From Tsuneonella troitsensis (lineage in GTDB: Bacteria > Pseudomonadota > Alphaproteobacteria > Sphingomonadales > Sphingomonadaceae), in NCBI RefSeq assembly GCF_001441535.1, contig NZ_LMAU01000006.1, positions 1-64,000 on the forward strand: a stretch of 64,000 nt of DNA, in the 5' to 3' direction. The notes beneath the pieces were generated by a model. The model worked only from the letters and a program-made list of their open reading frames with translations. It searched no databases and had not been told where the DNA came from. Positions within the stretch are counted from its first letter, which is position 1, and every line of letters starts with the position of its first letter. A program made the translations under genes and the position numbers. This document shows, one piece after another, positions 19,078 through 29,524 of the stretch.

Positions 19078-20940
19078 ATGAGCTGGGTCGAACGTTTTCG
19101 CATGAATGGTCTGCCGCGCTGGGCAGCTGCCGCCGCGCTGATCGCCGCACCGCTCGCTTCGGCCCACGGAGAGGACGACATGCTGATCGAAGGTGCGCGC
19201 GTGTTCGACGGCACCGGCGCGAAAGCGCGGGTCGCCGATGTGCTGGTAGCCGATGGACGGATCGTTGCGGTCGGTTCAGACCTCAGCGCGCCTGCAGGCA
19301 CCGAGCGGATCGACGGGCGCGGCAAGACGCTGATCCCCGGCATGCACGACCTCCACACGCACACGCGGTCGCCGGCCTACAATGCGCCGGAGGACTTGCC
19401 GAAGGCCTGGGCCGGATACCTGGTCAACGGGGTCACGACGATCAACGACTTCTCGGTTTCCGGGGAGATGATCGGCCCGATCCGCGAGCTGGTGGGGCCG
19501 GGCAAGTTCTGGGCGCCGCACCTCAACCAGGCGATCCGCTTCGGCGTGCCCGGCGGGCATGGGACCGAATACGGCTGGGGCAGCTTCTTCACGATGCCCA
19601 CCACCACCGCGCGCGCCGCCAAGTTCCTGATGCCGCGGGCGCTGTCGTACGATCCCGACGTGATCAAGGTGTTCGCCGACGGGTGGCGCTATGGCCGCGA
19701 TCCCGACGTGATGTCGATGAACGAGAATACCCTGTCGGCGATCGTCGAGGATGCGCACGCCGGCGGCAAGCCGGTCATCACGCACACGGTCACGCTCGAG
19801 GGGGCGAAGGTCGCCGCCGCTGCCGGGGTCGATGCGGTCGGTCATGGCGTAGGCGATGCGCTGATCGACGACGAACTGATCCGCCTGATGCGCAGCAAGG
19901 GCACGTCCTACATCGCGACGCTGGTGGTGTACGAACCACAGGAAGAACGCGCGTTGAGCGCCGCCGAAATCGCCGTGCTCAGTACCGGCGAACGCGCGGA
20001 CGAGCCCCGGCGGCGCGGCGGCACTATCGGCGAATACGATGCCCGGCGCTGGAAGATCATGCGCGAGAACATCGGCCGCTTGCGGAAGGCGCGCATTCCC
20101 ATCGGCATCGGCTCGGACGCGGGGATTGGCGGGGTCTATCACGGCCACGGCGCCCTGCGCGAAGTGTGGTGGCTGGCGCAGCTCGGCCTGACGCCCGCCG
20201 AGGCGCTGGTATCCGCCACACGCGTAAGCGCGGAGATCATGAACCTGGAGGGCGACCGCGGGACGATCGCGCCGGGCAAGCGTGCCGACCTGGTCCTCGT
20301 CGATGGCGAGCCGGACCGCGATATCGACGACCTGTTCCGCATCGCGCGCGTCTGGCAGTCCGGCCGGGAAGTGCCGCTGGCCGAGCTGCGTGCGTTTCGG
20401 GATGGAGCCGAAACGACGGCGCTTCCGGCGGAGAAGATGGCCGGGCCGGTCCTCAGCCAGTCGCGCAAGGACGGGCGGACCGATCTCGATACCTTGCCGG
20501 TCGCAACTACCGATCCGGGCATCGACCATTCGCACCTGATCGCGGTGGACAAGCCGGGCGGCAAGCCGGTGTTCCTGGCGGCGCAGATGGGCGCATCGCC
20601 GAGACCCTATGTCCAGTGGGTCCTGCCGCTGACGCGCGGCCCGATCAACGTGGCCGACGCCAGCGACTTCGCCGGGGTCGAGCTAGTGGTGAAGGGCGGG
20701 GGCGAATACCGGCTGGTGATCGAAAGCTACGGGCTGCATGGAAGCGACTGGTTCGCGGCGGCGTTTTCACCTGCGGACGAAGCGGCGGCCCTCCGCCTGC
20801 CGTTCGCGGCATTCCGCAGCGCCGATGCGGAAGCCGTGCTGGACCTGACGCAATTGCGCGCGTTGCGCGTGCACCTGTCCGGCGCGACCGGGGGGACCGC
20901 CTCGCTCGAGGTCGAGACGATCCGGTTCTATCGCGACTAG
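19078..20940 (+). CDS. Secreted amidohydrolase with C-terminal CIA30-like domain
   Basis: The product has 620 residues from ATG 19078; ATG 19102 is an equally plausible start and gives a more compact signal peptide (ending ASAHG). The amidohydrolase TIM barrel runs to about residue 460. It has the metal motif MHDLHTHTR (His93 and His95), a lysine in DVIKVFADG, histidines in VITHTVT and AVGHGVGD, and the aspartate in GIGSDAGIGG, as in imidazolonepropionase/prolidase-like members. The last ~135 residues have the sequence pattern of a CIA30 / galactose-binding-like domain (VELVVKGGGEYRLVIES, LPFAAFRS, EVETIRFYRD). The fusion is unusual. Probable periplasmic hydrolase of a cyclic or N-acylated amino acid or peptide; substrate unknown. 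Its stop shares a CTAG with the convergent gene. Confidence 0.82.
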   Translation: MSWVERFRMNGLPRWAAAAALIAAPLASAHGEDDMLIEGARVFDGTGAKARVADVLVADGRIVAVGSDLSAPAGTERIDGRGKTLIPGMHDLHTHTRSPAYNAPEDLPKAWAGYLVNGVTTINDFSVSGEMIGPIRELVGPGKFWAPHLNQAIRFGVPGGHGTEYGWGSFFTMPTTTARAAKFLMPRALSYDPDVIKVFADGWRYGRDPDVMSMNENTLSAIVEDAHAGGKPVITHTVTLEGAKVAAAAGVDAVGHGVGDALIDDELIRLMRSKGTSYIATLVVYEPQEERALSAAEIAVLSTGERADEPRRRGGTIGEYDARRWKIMRENIGRLRKARIPIGIGSDAGIGGVYHGHGALREVWWLAQLGLTPAEALVSATRVSAEIMNLEGDRGTIAPGKRADLVLVDGEPDRDIDDLFRIARVWQSGREVPLAELRAFRDGAETTALPAEKMAGPVLSQSRKDGRTDLDTLPVATTDPGIDHSHLIAVDKPGGKPVFLAAQMGASPRPYVQWVLPLTRGPINVADASDFAGVELVVKGGGEYRLVIESYGLHGSDWFAAAFSPADEAAALRLPFAAFRSADAEAVLDLTQLRALRVHLSGATGGTASLEVETIRFYRD

Positions 20941-22487
20941 GGCGAGCAGGACCCCGGGGGAGGGGTGTGCCGCAGCGCCTTGCCCGCGGCTTCTCCGCTC
21001 GGCGCTCCATCGGCCACCGCGACCCTGCCGTTGACGATGACCGCGCGCATCCCGGTCGCGGTCAGTTCGGGCTGCTCGTAAGTCGCGCGCGCGGCGAACG
21101 TATCGGGGTCGAACACCGCGATGTCGGCGAACGAGCCCACCGACAGGCGGCCGCGATCGCGGAAACCGAAAAAGTCGGCGGTGATCGCGGTGCTCCGGTC
21201 GATGAATTCGCGCAGGGAGAGGACCTGCCGTTCCTTCACATAGACCGCGTATTTGCGGGCGAAGCTGCCGAACGAGCGCGGGTGTCCGGCCGAAGCGTCG
21301 GACCCCGTCATCGTCCACGGCTGGCGCATGAAGGCGGCGATGTCGGCTTCGGCCATGTTGAAGCTGACGACCGACACGTCGCCCGACCGGATCACCGACA
21401 AAGCCGCCGAAACGGGATCGGTGCCGGTATCGTCGGCGATCTGCTGGAGGCGCTTGCCTTTCCAGCGCCCCTCGGCGACCAGCAGGCTGCCGGCTCCGCC
21501 GCGGCGCCGGAGATTCTCGGTCATCCCCTCGCGCACACGCGGATCGTCTAGCCGGGCCAGCATGGCGGGACGACCGCCGTCGAGCGCCCAGAGCGGCATG
21601 AGCGAGGCGACCATGCTCGTCCCGCTGGCCTCCCACGGATACTGGCTGGCGGTGACGTCCAGCCCTTCGGCCCGCGCGGCTTCGATCCTGGCGATGATCG
21701 CGGGCGCGGATCCATGAAGGTCGACGCCGAGCGCCTTGATATGCGAGATCTGGACCGGGATCTGCGCCGATCGGGCGATGGCGATCGCTTCGTCGACTGC
21801 TGCAGCAAGGCCGACGGTGTAGTTCGCCTCGTCGCGCAGGTGGGTGTCGTAGACGCCGTTCATGCCCCCGGCGACCCGCGCGAGTTCGACGACCTCGTCG
21901 GTCTCGGCAAAGCTCTGCGGGGCATAGAACAGCCCGGTAGAAAGACCGATCGCACCTTCGCACATGGCATCGCGAACGAGCGTTCGTTGCTGCGATAGTT
22001 CGTAGTCGGTGGGCGGGCGGCGATCGTTTCCGATGGCTTCCTTGCGAACCGAGCCGAAGCCCACGAACGTCGCGAAATTGATCCCGACCGGCTTGGTCTC
22101 GACGCCGTCGAGGATCGGCTTGACCCTGGTCGCTCCGTTGCCGTCGTTGCCGATGAAGGCGGTGGTGACGCCCTGCAGCAGGAACGGCTCGACAAGGCGC
22201 CGCCGGGGGTCGTCGCTCGTCAGCCAGCCATCCATGTGGGTGTGCGGATCGATGAAGCCGGGACTGACGATCATCCCGTGCGCATCGATCGTCCGGGTCG
22301 CGGCAACCTGGAGGGCCGGTCCGACTGCGACGATCCGCTCGCCCCGGATGGCGACGTCGCCCACGAATGGTTCGCCGTTGCCGGGATAGATCGTGCCCCC
22401 GGCGATCAGCAGGTCGGCTTCGACGGGGGTCAAGGTGGTGCACGAAGACAGCAAGGCCGTGCACAACAGCAGCGAGATATGCCTCAA
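20937..22487 (-). CDS. D-aminoacylase / N-acyl-D-amino-acid deacylase family lipoprotein
   Basis: The product has 516 residues if started at TTG 22487, which overlaps the dgcA stop (TTGA) and places a lipobox (LSSC, Cys16) after a short hydrophobic stretch. The longer open frame upstream overlaps dgcA and has no signal. Amidohydrolase motifs follow: the metal site in GFIDPHTHMDG, the family motif EGAIGLSTGLFYAP, a histidine in QISHIKA, and the D-aminoacylase signature SDASAGHPRSFGSFARKY. D-aminoacylases release D-amino acids from N-acyl or dipeptide forms. As a predicted lipoprotein it would act in the periplasm, supplying substrates to DgcN/DgcA. Substrate specificity is inferred from family and neighbours. 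Confidence 0.85.
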   Translation of the reverse strand: MRHISLLLCTALLSSCTTLTPVEADLLIAGGTIYPGNGEPFVGDVAIRGERIVAVGPALQVAATRTIDAHGMIVSPGFIDPHTHMDGWLTSDDPRRRLVEPFLLQGVTTAFIGNDGNGATRVKPILDGVETKPVGINFATFVGFGSVRKEAIGNDRRPPTDYELSQQRTLVRDAMCEGAIGLSTGLFYAPQSFAETDEVVELARVAGGMNGVYDTHLRDEANYTVGLAAAVDEAIAIARSAQIPVQISHIKALGVDLHGSAPAIIARIEAARAEGLDVTASQYPWEASGTSMVASLMPLWALDGGRPAMLARLDDPRVREGMTENLRRRGGAGSLLVAEGRWKGKRLQQIADDTGTDPVSAALSVIRSGDVSVVSFNMAEADIAAFMRQPWTMTGSDASAGHPRSFGSFARKYAVYVKERQVLSLREFIDRSTAITADFFGFRDRGRLSVGSFADIAVFDPDTFAARATYEQPELTATGMRAVIVNGRVAVADGAPSGEAAGKALRHTPPPGSCSP

Positions 22488-23467
22488 CCCCAGAAACCCT
22501 CTGCCGGCGGGTGCATGATGCCGCCGCTTTCGCGAACCCCGCCGGGCCGGTCCTCGGCCAGCCACAACGGTCCGTCAAGGTCGGCCCAGTCGGCCATGCG
22601 CGCGATGTGAAGCGCGGGCGCGATGCCGAGTGAGGAGCAGACCATGCAGCCGCTCATCAACCCCAGGCCGCGTTCGCGGGCGGCGCGGGCGAGATCGAGC
22701 GCGGCGGTGAGCCCGCCGGTCTTGTCGAGCTTCACGTTGATGGCCTGATACCGCGCGGCCACATCGCCGAGGTCGGCGACCGTGTGCACCGACTCGTCGG
22801 CGCAGATCGGAACGGGTCCGGTGAAGTCGGCGAGCCAGCCGTCTTGCTCGGCGGGACAGGGCTGTTCGAGCACGGCGACGCGGCATTCGGCGAGCACCGG
22901 CATCGCGGAGCGGACCAGCGCCTCGTCCCAGCTTTCGTTCGGATCGACGATCAGCGCGGCATCCGGCGCGGCGGCGCGAACCGCGCGGATCATCGCCAGC
23001 GGCTCGGACGCGTCGACCTTGACCTTGATGAGGGGCGCATCGGCGATGGCGGCCGCGGCCTGCGCCATTGCTTCGGGCGTGTCGATCACCACCGTCAGCG
23101 CGGTCGGTAGTGCGGTTGGGGCGGGGGCGCCGATCAGCGACGCGACGCTGCGGCGCGCGGTCTTCGCCTCGAGGTCCCACAAAGCGCAATCGACCGCGTT
23201 GCGAGCCGCCCCGGCGCGCATCAGCGAAAGCAACTGGATGCGATCTGCCCCGGCCTCGACCGCGGATCGCGCCGCTTCGATTTCGGCGAGCGAGCTGTCC
23301 ACCGTTTCGCCGTAGCGGGCATAGGGCACGCCTTCGCCCCGGCCGATATGCCCTCCCGCCGATATCTCGACCGTCACCACCTCTGCCGCGGTTCGGACGC
23401 CGCGCGAGATGCGGAACGGTCGGCTCAGCGCGAAGCGATCGGCGCGGGCTTCGACGGTGCGTGACAT
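22484..23467 (-). CDS. dgcA: Dipeptide epimerase-family racemase, DgcA-like (N-acetyl-D-glutamate racemase)
   Basis: The product has 327 residues from ATG 23467, a start that lies inside the end of dgcN (43-bp overlap). It is an enolase-superfamily enzyme of the muconate-lactonizing subgroup: KVK acid/base motif at Lys148 and Lys150, metal ligands Asp175 (VDPNE), Glu201 (LEQPC) and Asp224 (CADES), and the opposite-face base Lys246 (INVKLDK). The C-terminal SGCMVCSSLGIAPAL segment resembles DgcA-type racemases rather than the GCMxES motif of L-Ala-D/L-Glu epimerases. DgcA converts N-acetyl-D-glutamate to the L form after DgcN acetylates D-glutamate. Adjacency to a DUF1611 gene supports that assignment; a dipeptide epimerase role is the alternative. 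Confidence 0.82.
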   Translation of the reverse strand: MSRTVEARADRFALSRPFRISRGVRTAAEVVTVEISAGGHIGRGEGVPYARYGETVDSSLAEIEAARSAVEAGADRIQLLSLMRAGAARNAVDCALWDLEAKTARRSVASLIGAPAPTALPTALTVVIDTPEAMAQAAAAIADAPLIKVKVDASEPLAMIRAVRAAAPDAALIVDPNESWDEALVRSAMPVLAECRVAVLEQPCPAEQDGWLADFTGPVPICADESVHTVADLGDVAARYQAINVKLDKTGGLTAALDLARAARERGLGLMSGCMVCSSLGIAPALHIARMADWADLDGPLWLAEDRPGGVRESGGIMHPPAEGFWG

Positions 23468-24462
23468 AGCAGGTTGTCGATGATCGCCTCGACCCCGAAG
23501 CGATGGGGATCGGTGCACGGAAGGCCGAGCAGATGCCCCGCTTCTCCGCACAGGCGCCGCGCTTCGTCTTGCGCGAAGCTGGAAGTGTTGAGGCATACCC
23601 CCGCGGCGCGCACGCCGGGACTGGTGAGCCGCGCCACCTGGAGGTTAGCGGCAAGGCACTCGGCCAGCCCCGGCATCGGGCGCTCGGGCAAGCCCCTGAT
23701 GCCCTCGCGCGCGGGGTCGTGGCACAGTACCAGCGCTTCCGCCTGTGCGCCGTGGAGCAGACCGGTCGACACCCCGGCGAACGAGGGGTGGAACAGCGAA
23801 CCCTGTCCCTCGACCACATCCCAGCCGTCGTCGGTGCGCGCGGGCGTGAGGTATTCGATGGCGCCCGAGATGAAGTCCGCGACCACTGCATCGAGCGGCA
23901 CACCGCCGCCGGCGATCAGGATGCCGGTCTGGCCGGTAGCGCGGAAGTCCGCCGTCTCGCCGCGCGAAGTCAACCCGTCGACCAGCGCGAGCGAGGCGTA
24001 CATCTTGCCCACCGAGCAGTCGGTTCCCACGGTAAGCACGCGGCGTCCGGCGCGCGGCCGCCCGGTGCCGACCGGGAGATCGGCCGGCGGATCGCGCACG
24101 TCGAACAGCGCCAGGCCCTTCGAATTGGCCAGCGCGACCAGTTCCGGCACCGCGTTCAGCCGGTGATGAAGGCCGGAGGCGACGTTGAGCCCCGCCTCGA
24201 GCGCCGCGCGCGCATCGGCGATGAGCGCCGCATCCATGATGCCGCCGGCGTTGGCGATGCCGAGCACGAGTGTCCGCGCCCCCGCCGCAGCACCTTCGGG
24301 AATCGTCATGCGCGGCAGGCCCAGCGTCAGCGGGCAGTCGTCGTGCCGGAATTCGCCCAGGCAGTCGGCACGCCGGAACTCGGCCAGGCCGCGCGACGTC
24401 TTGATCCCGACCGGGTCGGTCGTGTGGCCCAGATAGAGCAGGAAGGGCGAGGGAATGTTCAC
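23425..24462 (-). CDS. dgcN: DUF1611-family N-acetyltransferase, DgcN-like
   Basis: The product has 345 residues from a GTG start. It has the two-domain DUF1611 layout: an N-terminal Rossmann-like half (TLVLGIANAGGIMD) and a C-terminal P-loop-like half with GTDCSVGKM at 146-154. Cysteine residues and a DVVEGQGSLFHPSFAGVS segment are family features. DgcN proteins were shown in marine bacteria to N-acetylate D-glutamate as the first step of D-glutamate catabolism. The overlap with dgcA (43 bp, different frame) implies tight co-expression. It is likely cytoplasmic. The biochemical role is assigned by family and gene pairing; the enzyme could accept a related D-amino acid. Confidence 0.82.
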   Translation of the reverse strand: MNIPSPFLLYLGHTTDPVGIKTSRGLAEFRRADCLGEFRHDDCPLTLGLPRMTIPEGAAAGARTLVLGIANAGGIMDAALIADARAALEAGLNVASGLHHRLNAVPELVALANSKGLALFDVRDPPADLPVGTGRPRAGRRVLTVGTDCSVGKMYASLALVDGLTSRGETADFRATGQTGILIAGGGVPLDAVVADFISGAIEYLTPARTDDGWDVVEGQGSLFHPSFAGVSTGLLHGAQAEALVLCHDPAREGIRGLPERPMPGLAECLAANLQVARLTSPGVRAAGVCLNTSSFAQDEARRLCGEAGHLLGLPCTDPHRFGVEAIIDNLLCHAPSKPAPIASR

Positions 24463-24530
24463 CCGCGCACGCTAGCTCCCTAACGGGGCTACGCCCGCAT
24501 ATGGCCGTGGCGGCGGGGCATAAACACCGG

Positions 24531-25427
24531 TTATGCCGGGCGCGACAGGGCGTCGATCGTGCGGGCCAGCGCCTTGAGGAAATCGGTCGTCAACGCGGTC
24601 GGCGGGCGTTCGAGCAGGTACATCGCGTTGATGTCGAACGTGAGGCGCGATTTCAGCGGACGCATTGCCAGCCCGGCGACGAGCGACGCGCGCGCGGTCA
24701 GGTTATCCACCACGGTCATGCCCACGCCCAGGCGGACGAGCGCAGTGGCAATGTGGAAGGTGCGCGCCGAAACGACCTCGTTCAATTCGACGCCGAGCCG
24801 TTCGGCCTCGTTCGAGAAGATCGTGCCCACGGGGCCGCTGCCGGCGAGGCTGACGAGCGGGCGGCCCGCGAGCTCTTCCAGTCCGATCCGCGAAGGGGCA
24901 TCGGGCATGTCTTCCTCGCGGTAGAGCACCACCAGCTCGCCCGCGCCGAGCCAGACCTTGCCCAGCGGCGCGCCCTGGGGCACCTCGTAAGCGACGACGA
25001 CGTCCGTCTCGCGCTCGTAGAGTTTCCGCAGCAGGTCGGCGTGGTGAACCGTCTGCAGATCGAACCGCGTGTCCTTGTGCTTGCGCATGAACTGCGCGAC
25101 CGTGACCGGCAGGGCATCGAGCGCGATCGAGGGAAGGGCGGATACGCGCAGCAGCGATCCGGCGCCCCGCTTCAGGTTGCGACTGGCTTCGCGCAGCGCA
25201 TAGACGCGCTCCTGGATCTCCGACACCTCGGCGAACAGGGTATGCGCGTCCTCGGTCGGGACCAGCCGGCCCCCGGTGCGATCGAACAGCGGAAAACCCA
25301 GCAGCGATTCGGCATGGCGCAGGACCTTTGACACCGAAGGCTGCGACACGTTCAGCATCCGCGCCGCGGCGCTGACCGAGCCGTTGACGTACACCGCATG
25401 GAAGACTTCGATATGGCGCAGGTTCAT
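24531..25427 (-). CDS. LysR-family transcriptional regulator
   Basis: The product has 298 residues from ATG 25427 (MNLRHIEVF), the usual LysR N-terminus; the frame extends eight codons upstream without family similarity. The winged HTH is clear at about residues 16-37 (GSVSAAARMLNVSQPSVSKVL). A LysR substrate-binding domain of two Rossmann-like lobes follows. It sits in the same direction between oppF (101 bp upstream) and dgcN (68 bp downstream), so it may control the importer, the dgc genes or both. LysR genes are usually divergent from their targets; here all neighbours are co-directional, which makes the target uncertain. No T-N11-A box was convincingly identified. Confidence 0.9.
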   Translation of the reverse strand: MNLRHIEVFHAVYVNGSVSAAARMLNVSQPSVSKVLRHAESLLGFPLFDRTGGRLVPTEDAHTLFAEVSEIQERVYALREASRNLKRGAGSLLRVSALPSIALDALPVTVAQFMRKHKDTRFDLQTVHHADLLRKLYERETDVVVAYEVPQGAPLGKVWLGAGELVVLYREEDMPDAPSRIGLEELAGRPLVSLAGSGPVGTIFSNEAERLGVELNEVVSARTFHIATALVRLGVGMTVVDNLTARASLVAGLAMRPLKSRLTFDINAMYLLERPPTALTTDFLKALARTIDALSRPA

Positions 25428-25528
25428 GGCGCCGGACGATGGCCCACACATGGCGCCGGGCCAAGCATCAATCTCCCGGTATCGTCAGTTGTACGATGAA
25501 CGCCCGCGCCGCAGAGGCGCGCAGGCGA

Positions 25529-26580
25529 TCAGGCGGGTTCGACGGCCTTCACGCGCTCGGACACGCAGAACGGACAGGCCGCGACCCAGTGATTGGGCAG
25601 CACCTCCTCGAACGGCGGTTCGACCTGCTTCATCCGGTCGTCGTGCGGCACGGGGCTGCGCGGCCAGAAATTACATCCGCTGGGCGGATCGAGCGGCGAG
25701 GGCGGGTCCCCGCTCAGCACGATGCGCTCGCGTGCGCGCTCCGCCCGCGGATTGGGCTCCGGAATCGCGCTCATCAGCGCCTTCGTATAGAGATGCAGCG
25801 GATGATCGATGATGTCCTCGGCGCTGCCGAGTTCGATGATCCGGCCAAGATACATCACCGCGATCCGGTCCGAGATGTAGCGCACCACCGAAAGGTCGTG
25901 CGAAATGAAGATCATCGTCAGGCCTAACTCGCGAACCAGGCGCTTCAGCAGGTTGAGGATCTGCGACTGGATCGACACGTCGAGCGCCGACACCGGCTCG
26001 TCCGCGATGATCAGCTTGGGTTCGGGCGCAAGAGCGCGGGCGATCGCCACGCGCTGCCGCTGGCCGCCGGAAAATTCGTGCGGATAGCGCTTCATGTGCG
26101 CGGGATTGAGACCGACCGTGCGCAGCAGTTCGGCAACGCGTCTTCGCAGCGCGTCGCCCTTGAGGTCCGGATGCCGGGTGCGCACGGCTTCGGCCAAGGT
26201 ATCGAGGACCGTCATGCGCGGGTTGAGCGACGCGTAGGGATCCTGGAAGATCATCTGGAAGTCGATGCGCTCGCGCCGGACCTCCGCATCGTTCATCGCG
26301 GTGAGTTCGTGGCCCTTGAACCAGACGCGTCCGGATGTCGGCCGGATGAGCTGGATGATCGTGCGACTGAGCGTCGACTTGCCGCAGCCGGATTCGCCCA
26401 CGAGGCCGAGGATTTCGCCCTCTTTGACCGCCAGCGAGACGCCGTCGACCGCCTTGACCACGCCCTTGCTTTCGCGCGACAGGAAGTTGCGCCCGAGATC
26501 GAAATGGGTGTGCACGTCGTCGAGAACCAGCAGGTCCTCTCGCGGATCGCCGACAACGGCCAAGCTGCCTTCCGCGCCGC

Positions 26581-26584
<4 letters not shown>
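25529..26584 (-). CDS. oppF: Oligopeptide ABC transporter ATP-binding protein, OppF-like
   Basis: The product has 351 residues from the ATG that overlaps the oppD-like stop (ATGA). The ATPase core has Walker A GESGCGKST, a Q-loop followed by MIFQDPYASLNPRMTV, the signature FSGGQRQRVAIARAL, Walker B LIIADEPVSALD and an H-loop in FISHDLSVVRY. The C-terminal oligopeptide/dipeptide extension (about 290-351) contains GCNFWPRSP and a pair of cysteines resembling the iron-sulphur-type C-terminal cluster of Opp/Dpp ATPases, although the first position is variable. It pairs with the OppD-like ATPase to power peptide uptake. It is the last gene of the five-gene importer operon. Confidence 0.93.
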
Positions 26585-27633
<1,049 letters not shown>

Positions 27634-27638
27634 CGCAA

Positions 27639-28577
27639 TCAATCCTTCGCGCTCTTGGGATCGAGCGCGTCGCGCAGGCCGTCACCGATGAAGTTGAGGC
27701 AGAACAGCGTGGTGGCGAAGAACGCCGCGGGCCAGATCAGCAGCCACGGATAGATTTCCATGTTCTGCTGCCCTTCGTTGATCAGCACGCCCCACGAAGC
27801 GTCCGGCGGCTGCACGCCGAGGCCGAGGAAGCTGAGGAACGCCTCGAGCAGCATGACCGCAGGCACCGTCAGCGTGGCGATCACGATCACCGGGCCGAGC
27901 ACGTTGGGGATCAGGTGGCGCAGGATGATCCGGCGATGCGAGTAGCCCAATGAAACGGCGGCCTCGACGAATTCCTGCTTCTTCAGGCCGATCACGCCGG
28001 ACCGGACGATACGAGCCATCGACAGCCACTCGACCGCACCGATGGCGACGAACATGAGCCACAGCGAGCGGCCGAACGCCACCATCAGCAGGATGACGAA
28101 GATCGTGAAGGGGATGGCGTAGAGCAGGTCGACAAAACGCATCATCGCCGAATCCGTCCGCCCGCCGACATAGCCCGCGGTCGCGCCGTAGATCACCCCG
28201 ATCGACAGCGCGACGAGCGTCGCCACGAGGCCGACGAGCAGCGAGATGCGGCCGCCGTACATGACGCGGACCATCAGGTCGCGCCCCAGCGTGTCGGTCC
28301 CGAACCAGTGCTGCGCCGACGGGCCGGTCGCGCCCAGGAACAGGTCCTGCGTGTTCGCTTCCCACGGAGAGATCCACGGTCCGACGATGCAGAACAGGAC
28401 GATGAATATGAAGGTGAACAGGCTGCCGACCGCAAGGCGGTTCTTGCGGAGCCGCGACCAGGCGTCCTTCCACAGCGAGGAACCCTCGACCAGGGCCTCG
28501 TCGGCGATCTCGGCCGCGCTGATCGGCGGGGGCATCGGCTCGGAACCGAGGACGGCGGCTTCGGAACGATCAGTCAT
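27639..28577 (-). CDS. oppC: Oligopeptide ABC transporter permease, OppC-like
   Basis: The product has 312 residues. After a cytoplasmic N-terminal segment and one helix (about 45-68) comes the OppC_N/BPD_transp_1 permease domain with five further helices. The inner-membrane EAA loop is visible ([24 protein letters not shown]), which docks the ATPases. The motif [21 protein letters not shown] is typical of DppC/OppC. The gene overlaps oppB by 8 bp, so the permease pair is coupled. Together they form the channel for di- to oligopeptides delivered by the OppA-like lipoprotein. Confidence 0.93.
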   Translation of the reverse strand: MTDRSEAAVLGSEPMPPPISAAEIADEALVEGSSLWKDAWSRLRKNRLAVGSLFTFIFIVLFCIVGPWISPWEANTQDLFLGATGPSAQHWFGTDTLGRDLMVRVMYGGRISLLVGLVATLVALSIGVIYGATAGYVGGRTDSAMMRFVDLLYAIPFTIFVILLMVAFGRSLWLMFVAIGAVEWLSMARIVRSGVIGLKKQEFVEAAVSLGYSHRRIILRHLIPNVLGPVIVIATLTVPAVMLLEAFLSFLGLGVQPPDASWGVLINEGQQNMEIYPWLLIWPAAFFATTLFCLNFIGDGLRDALDPKSAKD

Positions 28578-29487
28578 ACTTGAGCCGCGGGTTGAGGGCG
28601 ACCTGCGCGATGTCGACCAGCAGGTTCATGATCACGATCAGCGTCGCGAACAGCACGGTGAGGCCGAGGACGAGGAAATCGTCGCGGTTGAGCGCCGCGC
28701 GCACGAACCATTGGCCGAGGCCGGGAACCTGGAAGATCGTCTCGACCACGAACGAGCCCGAGATGATGCCCGCGAGCGCAGGGCCGAGGAACGTGATCGC
28801 CGGGATCAGCCCGCCCTTGAGGCAGTGCTTGAGGACGATCGTCGTTTCCGGAACGCCTTTGGCGCGCGCGGTGCGGACGAAGTCCTGGTTGAGCATCTCG
28901 AGCATCCCGCCGCGCGTCAGGCGGGCGAAGTATGCCGCGTAATAGAGGCCCAGCGTGGCGGTCGGCAGGATCCAGAATTCAGGACCGAACCAGCCGCCGA
29001 CCGGAAGCCAGTTCAGGATCAGGCCGAACAGGAGCGCCAGCAGCGGACCCATCACGAAAGTCGGCAGGCAGATGCCGGCCATCGACACCGACATCGGGAT
29101 GTAATCGAGCCAGGTGTTGCGCTTCACCGCCGCGAGGATCCCCGCCGGGATGCCGATCCCGAGCGCGACCAGCAGCGCGAGCGAGCCGAGCAGGAGCGAC
29201 ACAGGAAAGGACTCGGCGATGATCTGCGTCACCGTCCGGTTGGCATAGACCGCGGACGGGCCGAATTCGCCCTGCAGGACATTGGTGAGCGAGGTGAAGA
29301 ACCGCTCGCTGGTCGGCTTGTCGTAGCCATAGAACGCCTCGATCTGGGCGAGGATTTCCGGAGCGATCGCGCGTTCGGTGCTAAACGGGCTGCCCGGGGT
29401 CGCAGCGACCAGGAAGAAGGTCACGGCATAGATCGCCAGCAGGACGAGGATACCCTGCAGAAGCCGCGCGATGACGAATTTCAACAT
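28570..29487 (-). CDS. oppB: Oligopeptide ABC transporter permease, OppB-like
   Basis: The product has 305 residues with six predicted helices, the first at about residues 9-29. It belongs to the OppB/DppB group: N-terminal FVIARLLQGILVLLAIYAVTF-like helix region, a periplasmic loop with GEFGPSAVYANRTV, and an EAA-type loop DFVRTARAKGVPETTIVLKH that contacts the ATPase. The C-terminus ends [16 protein letters not shown], as in the family. It lies 37 bp after the OppA-like gene and overlaps oppC. This is standard importer architecture with nothing missing. Confidence 0.93.
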   Translation of the reverse strand: MLKFVIARLLQGILVLLAIYAVTFFLVAATPGSPFSTERAIAPEILAQIEAFYGYDKPTSERFFTSLTNVLQGEFGPSAVYANRTVTQIIAESFPVSLLLGSLALLVALGIGIPAGILAAVKRNTWLDYIPMSVSMAGICLPTFVMGPLLALLFGLILNWLPVGGWFGPEFWILPTATLGLYYAAYFARLTRGGMLEMLNQDFVRTARAKGVPETTIVLKHCLKGGLIPAITFLGPALAGIISGSFVVETIFQVPGLGQWFVRAALNRDDFLVLGLTVLFATLIVIMNLLVDIAQVALNPRLKYD

Positions 29488-29524
29488 GATGCCACCAACG
29501 GGCCTGCGCTCAATCGCATCGGGA

